The notes under the pieces are model-generated. The model saw only the letters and a program-made list of their open reading frames with translations, searched no databases and was not told where the DNA came from. From assembly GCA_023436385.1 (NCBI GenBank), contig JAEZJH010000143.1, positions 1 to 18,773 on the forward strand: a stretch of 18,773 nt of DNA, in the 5' to 3' direction. Within the stretch, counting starts at the first letter, position 1, and the number at the start of each line of letters is the position of its first letter. Of the stretch, positions 13,596 to 18,773 are shown piece by piece. A program made the translations under genes and the position numbers. The DNA comes from Pseudomonadota bacterium (GTDB lineage: Bacteria; Myxococcota; Myxococcia; Myxococcales; Vulgatibacteraceae).

Positions 13596-14002
13596 GCGCG
13601 CCCCTCTACGAACACCCCGTGGAGATCCGGTTCCAGGACGTGGACGCCGCGGGGATCCTCTTCTTCGCCCGGGTCTTCGACCTGTTCCACGACGCCTTCT
13701 TCGCCGGCCTGGCCGACCGCGGGATCCGGTTCCCGGAGGTCCTCGCCGCCGGGCGCTGGGCCTCGCCGCTGGTCCACGCCGAGGCCGACTACCGGCGGCC
13801 GATGCGCTTCGGCGATCGGGTCGTCGTCGAGCTGGCCCGGGTGGAGTTCGGCGCCACCTCGATCACCACGCGCTACCGGATCCGCGGCGCCGACGATCCG
13901 GAGCGGCTCCACGCCTCCGGGCACCTGGTCCACGCCTTCGTCTCCCTCCCCGACTTCCGCTCCTGCCCGGTGCCGGAGGAGGTCCGGGGGGCGCTCGCCT
14001 GA
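13592..14002 (+). CDS. Acyl-CoA thioesterase, hotdog fold (YbgC/4-hydroxybenzoyl-CoA thioesterase type)
   Basis: 136 residues, the usual length for the family. The N-terminal RFQDVDAAGILFFARVFDLFHDAFF is the active-site helix; the Asp in DVDAAG corresponds to the catalytic acid of DTDAGG in YbgC, and the following helix is aromatic-rich. ADYRRPMRFGD and YRIR are further family signatures. It hydrolyses acyl- or aroyl-CoA thioesters in the cytoplasm; the substrate could be fatty acyl-CoA or an aromatic thioester such as the menaquinone precursor DHNA-CoA, which the sequence does not decide. Its ATG overlaps the stop of the sigma54 activator (ATGA), so translation is probably coupled and the two share a transcript. 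No independent ribosome binding site is obvious. Confidence 0.87.
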   Translation: MSAPLYEHPVEIRFQDVDAAGILFFARVFDLFHDAFFAGLADRGIRFPEVLAAGRWASPLVHAEADYRRPMRFGDRVVVELARVEFGATSITTRYRIRGADDPERLHASGHLVHAFVSLPDFRSCPVPEEVRGALA

Positions 14003-14063
14003 TCGGTCGCTCGCGCCCCGGCACCGGCGGCGTGTATGCTGCCGGCCTTTCGCCGGAGGACCG

Positions 14064-15065
14064 ATGCAGCCGGAGGCGATCCCCGCCCAGAACCCCGCGC
14101 CCGCGGAGTGGTGGGGTCTGCCCCGGCCCCGGCCGGTCCCGGATCTCCGGCTGGTCGCCGGCTTCTTCCTCGCCAACGGCCTGGTCACCCTGGCGATCGC
14201 CGCCGGCGACGCGCTCCGGGAGCTGCCCCCGACGATCGGCGCGGCGCCGATCGATCTCCTCCTCGCCGCGGGCCTCGCCCTCGGGGTCCGCGGCGCGGTG
14301 CCGGCGACCCGGCTGCGCCTGGTGGCGATGCTGGCGGTGGCCACCTGGAACGCCCTCGAGTACGGCGACGTCGCCGGCGGCCTCCGGGCGGCGCTCTTCG
14401 TGGTGCCCGCCTTCGTCCTCCTCTCCCGGCCCGCCTGGCCCGGGCTCCGGGCGGTGCTCCGCATCGCGCTGGTGCCGGTGGCGCTCCTCCTCTCCGCCGA
14501 CGCCTGGGTGGCGGCAGCCGACCTCTGGTTTCCGGTGGGGGAGTTGGAGTTCGGCAACCGCTACCAGGGACGGCCGGTGGCCGCGGTCGCCGGCCCGTCC
14601 GGCGACTACCGGATCGCCCTCCGTCCCGGCCGTTGGCGCGCCTACCGTCCCGAGTACCTGGCGCGCTTCGTCCCCTCCGCGGAGGCCGGCGTCGTCGACC
14701 CGTACAGCGGCGTCGACCTACTGATCTTCCGGACCGACGGCGCCCTGGTGGCCGGCGACCCCCGGGCGCTCGAGGAGCTGATCGACGCCTCGCTCCACGA
14801 CGCGCCGGTGGACCTCGAGCTCGACTCCCTCGAGGTGGTCCGGCGGCCCGGCTTCGACGTCGCCCGGGTGGCCGCCGTCCACGGCGCCATCGGCGGCGCC
14901 GAGGTGCAGGGCTACGTCGCCTTCTTCGTCCGGGACGACGTCACCCTGGAGGGCTGGGCGGTGGGCGATCCGGACGCCGTCGGCGCGATTGCCCCGGAGC
15001 TCCGGGACGCCGCCGGGGCCCTGGAGCTGGTCGCCCCGGAGCCCGCGGGCGGGACCTCCCGCTAG
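14064..15065 (+). CDS. Unrecognised membrane protein with soluble C-terminal half
   Basis: 333 residues; I do not recognise the family. The N-terminal half shows about five hydrophobic segments (residues about 29-48, 62-80, 84-98, 107-121 and 129-151). The C-terminal half (about 155-333) is soluble, mixed alpha/beta by appearance, acidic, and lacks cysteines or an obvious catalytic motif; it contains GNRYQGRPVAAVAGPSGDYR, DPYSGVDLLIFRTDG and VQGYVAFFVRDD. The start has a good GGAGG four bases upstream, and codon usage matches neighbouring genes, so it is real. It follows the thioesterase by 61 bases. Its TAG stop lies inside the CTAG that also holds the stop of mrpG on the opposite strand. 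Function is unknown; a sensor or envelope-modulating protein is possible. Confidence 0.75.
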   Translation: MQPEAIPAQNPAPAEWWGLPRPRPVPDLRLVAGFFLANGLVTLAIAAGDALRELPPTIGAAPIDLLLAAGLALGVRGAVPATRLRLVAMLAVATWNALEYGDVAGGLRAALFVVPAFVLLSRPAWPGLRAVLRIALVPVALLLSADAWVAAADLWFPVGELEFGNRYQGRPVAAVAGPSGDYRIALRPGRWRAYRPEYLARFVPSAEAGVVDPYSGVDLLIFRTDGALVAGDPRALEELIDASLHDAPVDLELDSLEVVRRPGFDVARVAAVHGAIGGAEVQGYVAFFVRDDVTLEGWAVGDPDAVGAIAPELRDAAGALELVAPEPAGGTSR

Positions 15066-15403
15066 CCCGGTCCTTCGCCCTCCCGGCGCGCGGCGTAGTC
15101 GTCGCGGATCCCCGGGCCGCGGGGACGGATCCCGCACCGGTGGGCGGTCCGGGCCAGGTAGTGGGTGCCCACCGGGTTGGTGGCGGCGATGAGGACGACG
15201 GCGAGGAGCGCCTTGGTGGCGGTCTCGCCGCCCAGCGACGCCACCGTCGCGCCGAACAGGGAGATCAGGCCCAGGGTGCTGGCCTTGGTCGGCGCGTGGA
15301 TGCGCTCGAAGAAATCGCGCAGCCGAAACACGCCCAGCCCGGCGACGAAGAGAAAGAAGGAGCCGACACCGATCAGCGTGTATTCAACGGCGCTCGCGAG
15401 CAT
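15062..15403 (-). CDS. mrpG: Na+/H+ antiporter subunit G (MrpG/MnhG)
   Basis: 113 residues with three membrane segments (about 8-26, 45-60, 65-82) and the MnhG signature GVFRLRDFFERIHAPTKASTLG followed by NPVGTHYLARTAHR. It is a small essential subunit of the multisubunit Mrp cation/proton antiporter in the inner membrane, used for pH and sodium homeostasis. ATG at 15401-15403 has GGGGAG upstream and lies inside the end of mrpF (20-base overlap). It is the last gene of the operon; its TAG stop overlaps the stop of the convergent membrane-protein gene. No terminator hairpin is visible, so readthrough into the opposite gene is likely. The charged tail after residue about 90 is ordinary for the family. 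Confidence 0.92.
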   Translation of the reverse strand: MLASAVEYTLIGVGSFFLFVAGLGVFRLRDFFERIHAPTKASTLGLISLFGATVASLGGETATKALLAVVLIAATNPVGTHYLARTAHRCGIRPRGPGIRDDYAARREGEGPG

Positions 15404-15668
15404 GTCGCTCCCCGAGGTAGCGCGCCACCGCCATGGTGACGATGAAGCCGAGGAGGGCCAGGATCAGCGCCAGCTCGTAGTAGACGGTGGTCCGCTCCCA
15501 CAACGACCAGAGCAGCACCAGGGCGACGCACTGGAGGAAGATCGCGTCCAGGGCCACGGCCCGGTCGAAGTCGGAGGGACCGCGGAGCACCCGGATCGCG
15601 GCCAGCACCAGCCCGGCGCCGATCGCCACCAGCCCGAAGAGATAGACGGCGAGACCGACCGCGTTCAC
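15384..15668 (-). CDS. mrpF: Na+/H+ antiporter subunit F (MrpF/MnhF)
   Basis: 94 residues with three predicted membrane helices (about 3-22, 34-52, 60-80) and the MrpF signature RVLRGPSDFDRAVALDAI, in which the Asp residues are conserved and implicated in cation coupling in the family. The start is GTG at 15666-15668, overlapping the mrpE stop as GTGA. A longer upstream frame to 15830 is a shadow of mrpE. The 3' end overlaps mrpG by 20 bases. Length fits the family norm of about 90 residues. Confidence 0.92.
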   Translation of the reverse strand: MNAVGLAVYLFGLVAIGAGLVLAAIRVLRGPSDFDRAVALDAIFLQCVALVLLWSLWERTTVYYELALILALLGFIVTMAVARYLGERHARERR

Positions 15669-16213
15669 GGTTTCCCTCCCGGCAGCTTCGGAGTTCGCTT
15701 CGGCGGGGCCCCGGCCATGGCGCGCAGGAGGGCGATGTAGCGCCGCACCTTCCCCCGGGCCTCGCGCTCGTCGCGGGCGTAGAGGGTGTGGACGAAGAGG
15801 GTCCGCTCCGGGGCGTCGAGATCGACGCACACCGATCCCGGGGTGAGCGAGATCAGGCTGACCAGGAGCACGGTGTGGAGCGCCCCCAGGGCGCTGACGT
15901 CGAAGCCCAGGATCGCCGGGGCGAAGCGGGGCCGGCGGCGGAGGATGTCCCGGGCCAGCTCCAGGTTGGAGATCACCAGGTCGACCACGAAGTAGCCGAG
16001 AAGGAGCGCCGACGCGGCCAGGGAGCGGAGGTAGACGCCGCTGCCCAGCGAGCGGGAGCCGATCCCCAGGGCGAGGAGTCCGACCAGGAGGCCCGCCGCG
16101 AAGAGGGTCCCGCTAAAGCCCCACAGCGCCGCCCAGAGGAGCGCGAGGAGCAGGTGGAGGGCCAGGAATCCCAGCGGCGAGATCCGGGCGGGCCGGGCGG
16201 CGGCGGGGATCAT
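15665..16213 (-). CDS. mrpE: Na+/H+ antiporter subunit E (MrpE/MnhE)
   Basis: 182 residues. Two N-terminal hydrophobic segments (about 12-48) and one near 60-75 precede the conserved MnhE core: LVISNLELARDILRRRP, then SLISLTPGSVCVDLDAPERTLFVHTLYA, the family signature for the membrane-peripheral domain. It is part of the Mrp complex in the inner membrane. ATG overlaps the mrpD stop (ATGA), and its stop overlaps the mrpF start. The C-terminus ends in a basic tail (PKRTPKLPGGKP). No unusual features. Confidence 0.93.
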   Translation of the reverse strand: MIPAAARPARISPLGFLALHLLLALLWAALWGFSGTLFAAGLLVGLLALGIGSRSLGSGVYLRSLAASALLLGYFVVDLVISNLELARDILRRRPRFAPAILGFDVSALGALHTVLLVSLISLTPGSVCVDLDAPERTLFVHTLYARDEREARGKVRRYIALLRAMAGAPPKRTPKLPGGKP

Positions 16214-17679
16214 CGGCTCCTCCCCAGCACCGCCTCGACGTACGCGTCGGAAGGAAACACCCCCCGGGCCGCCGCCTCGGCGAAGGAGAGGAGCGGGGCG
16301 ATGGCGAGGCCGAAGGCCACCGCGAGGATCGCCAGGCCGAGGGCGGAGCCGAGGAGGCGCCGCTCCGGACCTCCGGGGAGCGGCGGCGGCTCGTCCCCTC
16401 CGCTCCAGTAGACGGCGCTCCAGATCTTCAGCATCGAGGCCAGGGTGAGGAGGCTCACGGCGATCGCCACCGCGGTGGCGAGCCACTCGCCGGCGGCGAA
16501 GCCCGCCCGGATCAGCAGGAACTTCCCCCAGAAACCGGAAAGCGGGGGCAGGCCGGCCAGGGCCATCGCCGGGACGAAGAACGCCGCCGCCGTCCAGGGC
16601 CGCCGCGAGAGGCCGCCCAGTTCCTTCAGCTCCCCGGTGCCCCCCAGCCGCTCCGCCACGCCGCCGGCGAGGATCAGCGCCGGCTTCACCAGCATGTTGT
16701 GCAGGGCGAAGAGGAGCGCCGCGGCCAGCGCCGCGGGGGTGCCGAGGCCGAGCCCGAAGGCCATGTAGCCGACCTGGCTGACGATGTGGAAGGAGAGGAT
16801 CCCCCGGAGCGTGGAGCGTCCCAGGGCCCCGATCACCCCGACCGCCATCGTCGCCGCCCCGATCCAGAGGAGGCCGGGGTAGACCGGATCGCCGGGGGCG
16901 AAGAGGAGCGGGGTGGCGCGAAACAGCGTGTAGACCCCGACCTTGGTGAGGAGCCCGGCGAAGAGGGCGGTGAGGGTGAGCGGCGCCGCCGGATACGCAT
17001 CGGGCAGCCAGACGAAAAAGGGAACCAACCCCGCCTTCACCGCGAAGACCGCCAGGAGCAGGCCGGTGGCGATCCGGAGGGGCGCCGCCTCGGCCGGGAG
17101 GCGCACCGCCACCTCCGCCATGTTGACCGTGCCGGCGACGCCGTAGAGGACCCCCAGGGCGGCGAGGAAGACCGCGCTGGCGACCAGGTTGACCAGCACG
17201 TAGGGGATGGTCCGCGCCAGCACCTGCTCGCCTTCGCCGGAGACGATCAGGGCGAAGGAGGCGAGGAGCGTCACCTCGTAGAAGACGAAGAGGTTGAAGA
17301 AGTCGCCGGTGAGGAGGGCGCCGGCGACCCCGGCGAGCTGGAGATGCAAGAGCGGGTGGAGGAAGCGCGACGGGGTCTTCCGGAGCCAACCCGACGACAC
17401 ACAGGAGAGGACCGCCACGCCCACACAGAGGGCGGCGAGCAACATCGCCGCCGCCAGGCGATCGGCCACCCAGACGATCCCGATCCCGGGGCCCCAGCCG
17501 CCGAGCGGCAGGACCAGGATCCGGCCGCCGGCCACGATCCCCAGGAGCGCCGTCGCCGTCCCGAGCGCCAGCACGCCGCCGGCGATCGAGACCATTCCCC
17601 GGGCCCTCCCGGAGAGCGGGACGAGGGCGATGGCGGTGGCCAGGGAGACGAGGACCGGGGCGGCGACGAGGTTCTCCAT
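16210..17679 (-). CDS. mrpD: Na+/H+ antiporter subunit D (MrpD/MnhD)
   Basis: 489 residues, about 14 membrane helices, homologous to the proton-pumping NuoM/NuoN subunits of complex I. Key ion-path residues are visible: E135 in FYEVTLLASFALI, K215 in VKAGLVPFFVWLPDAYPAAP, and K246 in LLTKVGVYTLFR, matching the conserved Glu/Lys pattern of MrpD. It forms one of the two antiporter-like modules of the complex. ATG at 17677-17679 follows the mrpC stop by nine bases, with a weak GAAGCGAG as ribosome binding site. Its stop overlaps mrpE. Length is standard. Confidence 0.95.
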   Translation of the reverse strand: MENLVAAPVLVSLATAIALVPLSGRARGMVSIAGGVLALGTATALLGIVAGGRILVLPLGGWGPGIGIVWVADRLAAAMLLAALCVGVAVLSCVSSGWLRKTPSRFLHPLLHLQLAGVAGALLTGDFFNLFVFYEVTLLASFALIVSGEGEQVLARTIPYVLVNLVASAVFLAALGVLYGVAGTVNMAEVAVRLPAEAAPLRIATGLLLAVFAVKAGLVPFFVWLPDAYPAAPLTLTALFAGLLTKVGVYTLFRATPLLFAPGDPVYPGLLWIGAATMAVGVIGALGRSTLRGILSFHIVSQVGYMAFGLGLGTPAALAAALLFALHNMLVKPALILAGGVAERLGGTGELKELGGLSRRPWTAAAFFVPAMALAGLPPLSGFWGKFLLIRAGFAAGEWLATAVAIAVSLLTLASMLKIWSAVYWSGGDEPPPLPGGPERRLLGSALGLAILAVAFGLAIAPLLSFAEAAARGVFPSDAYVEAVLGRSR

Positions 17680-17688
17680 GGGCTCGCT

Positions 17689-18012
17689 TCAGCGCGGCTC
17701 GTCGAGACAATCGCTGCCGGTTTGCCGGTAGGCCCGCACCGCCAGGGCGAGGAGGAAGAGCGAGGCCGCCAGGCCGATGACGATGGCGGTGAGGAGGAAG
17801 GCCTGGGGCAGGGGATCGGCCACCGGCGGGCCGAGGCCGGCGATGGGGGCGCTGGCGCCGGGCGGGGGCGGCGTGCTGGCGAGGACCATCAGGTTGACGC
17901 CGTTGCTGGTGAGCAAGAATCCGAACACGACCCGCTGGAGGTTCCGGCCGAGGAGCAGATACACGCCCGCTCCCACCAGGATGGCGACACAAGCGGCGGC
18001 GAAGGCGATCAT
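17689..18012 (-). CDS. mrpC: Na+/H+ antiporter subunit C (MrpC/MnhC)
   Basis: 107 residues with three membrane helices (about 2-21, 28-47, 70-92), a NuoK-like subunit. The family signature GRNLQRVVFGFLLTSNGVNLMVLA and the later DPLPQAFLLTAIVIGLA are clear. A Pro/Gly/Ala-rich loop (residues about 48-66) separates helices two and three. It links the MrpA and MrpD modules in the complex. ATG overlaps the mrpAB stop (ATGA). Length is typical for the family. Confidence 0.94.
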   Translation of the reverse strand: MIAFAAACVAILVGAGVYLLLGRNLQRVVFGFLLTSNGVNLMVLASTPPPPGASAPIAGLGPPVADPLPQAFLLTAIVIGLAASLFLLALAVRAYRQTGSDCLDEPR

Positions 18013-18773
18013 GTCTCGCTTCTCCCCCGGAACATCGAGGCGAACACCGAGGTGGTGGCGACGACGATCAGGAGCACCCCGAGCTCGAAGAGGAGGGTGG
18101 TGGTGAACACCGGCCCGTCGGCCGGGGACGACCCGGCGCTGAAGTGGGTGAAGAAGGGCTTGCCGGCCGCCAGGGCGAGCGAGGCGGCCACGGTCGACAG
18201 CCCCAGGCCCGCGGCCAGGGCGCCGAAGGATCGGCCCCAGAACCGGCGGCGGAGCCCGACGCCGCCCAGAGCGATCCCCTCGAGGGCGAAGGCGAGGGAG
18301 ATCACCAGCCCGGCGATGAACCCGCCCCCCGGGGCGTCGTGCCCGCGGACCAGGAGGTAGAGGGCGAAGACCATGGCGCCGGGGAGGAGCCCCCGGACCG
18401 CGCGCCGCAGGATCGGGGACTCGGGAGGCCGGGGCGGCGGGGAGGCGCGCACGCCGGTGAGGAGCACCAGCGCCCCCAGGGCGGCGATGGCGAGGACGGC
18501 GACCTCGCCCAGGGTGTCGCCGCCGCGGAAGTCCACCAGGATCACGTTGACCGCGTCCCCGCCGTGGGCGTCGGGGAGGGCCCGGGCGTACTGCTCCCGT
18601 CCCGCCGGATCGGCTGCCGGGAGGCCTCCGGCGGCGAGGGTGAGCGCGGCGAGGAGCAGGCCCGCCGAAAGGCCGAAGAGTCCGTGCAGGAGCTTCTTCC
18701 CCCGGGGCCGGAGGTCGATCCCCACCTGCGGCAGCGCCGCGAAGGCGAGGAGGACCAGCACCAGGGAGAGCGA
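18009..18773 (-). CDS. mrpAB: Fused Na+/H+ antiporter subunit AB (MrpA C-terminus plus MrpB), 5' end beyond window
   Basis: 254 residues are visible and the frame is open to the right edge, so the gene begins outside. The first part (residues about 1-105) is the C-terminal MbhD/MbhE-like portion of MrpA, ending in NVILVDFRGGDTLGEVAVLAIAALGALVLL, the hallmark of the MrpA tail. It continues without stop or start into an MnhB domain, ILRRAVRGLLPGAMVFALYLLVRGHDAPGGGFIAGLV, with the conserved GHDAPGGGF motif. The C-terminus FELGVLLIVVATTSVFASMF is also MnhB-like. Fused A and B subunits are known in the Pha/Mrp group of rhizobia and pseudomonads. The missing N-terminus should hold the NuoL-like antiporter module. 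Translation is coupled to mrpC. Confidence 0.9.
   Translation of the reverse strand, partial: SLSLVLVLLAFAALPQVGIDLRPRGKKLLHGLFGLSAGLLLAALTLAAGGLPAADPAGREQYARALPDAHGGDAVNVILVDFRGGDTLGEVAVLAIAALGALVLLTGVRASPPPRPPESPILRRAVRGLLPGAMVFALYLLVRGHDAPGGGFIAGLVISLAFALEGIALGGVGLRRRFWGRSFGALAAGLGLSTVAASLALAAGKPFFTHFSAGSSPADGPVFTTTLLFELGVLLIVVATTSVFASMFRGRSET

Noticed and set aside
16699..18360. A 553-codon plus-strand open frame across mrpD, mrpC and mrpAB.
   Set aside because: It is a Glu/Gly/Arg/Asp-rich antisense frame; the Mrp subunits on the minus strand are unmistakable.

Overview
The window is a very GC-rich (roughly 70% by eye), densely packed bacterial chromosome segment. Nearly all of it is coding, with GTG as well as ATG starts and many ATGA or TGATG junctions. 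The gene set fits a free-living, membrane-rich, at least facultatively aerobic Gram-negative bacterium, probably a myxobacterium-like (Myxococcota/deltaproteobacterial) lineage: a long-form aromatic amino acid hydroxylase, tandem active/inactive M16 peptidases, a sigma54 activator next to a quinol-type nitric oxide reductase, and an Mrp antiporter with fused A and B subunits. The taxonomic guess is inference; no marker gene is present. There are no rRNA or tRNA genes, insertion sequences or CRISPR arrays.

Layout. Positions 1-5070 are all on the minus strand: msrB (methionine sulfoxide reductase B), a phytoene-desaturase-like FAD oxidoreductase, a secreted beta-propeller (probable lipoprotein), and, after a 176-base gap, an aromatic amino acid hydroxylase that runs off the left edge. 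Positions 5276-8247 hold a two-gene minus-strand operon: an active M16 zinc peptidase, then its catalytically dead lipoprotein partner, closed by a strong intrinsic terminator.

Positions 8395-13595 look like a nitric oxide defence module. Reading leftward on the minus strand are a hemerythrin with a His/Cys-rich tail, the quinol-dependent nitric oxide reductase norB, and a small cupin. Divergent from them, on the plus strand, is a GAF-AAA+-HTH sigma54 activator of the NorR/FhlA type. The 164-base divergent spacer carries a near-consensus -24/-12 sigma54 promoter (TGGCACG-N4-GTGCT) pointing at the hemerythrin, plus helically phased CACC/GGTG half-sites upstream of it. This supports a model in which the activator senses nitric oxide or a related stress and switches on hemerythrin and norB.

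The activator gene overlaps a hotdog thioesterase by four bases (ATGA). That gene is followed by an unrecognised membrane protein whose stop codon shares the palindrome CTAG with the stop of mrpG, coming from the other strand.

Positions 15062-18773 hold the minus-strand mrpAB-C-D-E-F-G operon for a multisubunit Na+(K+)/H+ antiporter. The fused mrpAB gene is cut by the right edge. Most of its junctions overlap by 4 to 20 bases, indicating one translationally coupled complex operon. No stretch longer than 300 bases lacks a gene. The larger gaps (1511-1686, 5071-5332, 8248-8394, 11845-12008) contain mainly hairpins and regulatory sites, described individually.
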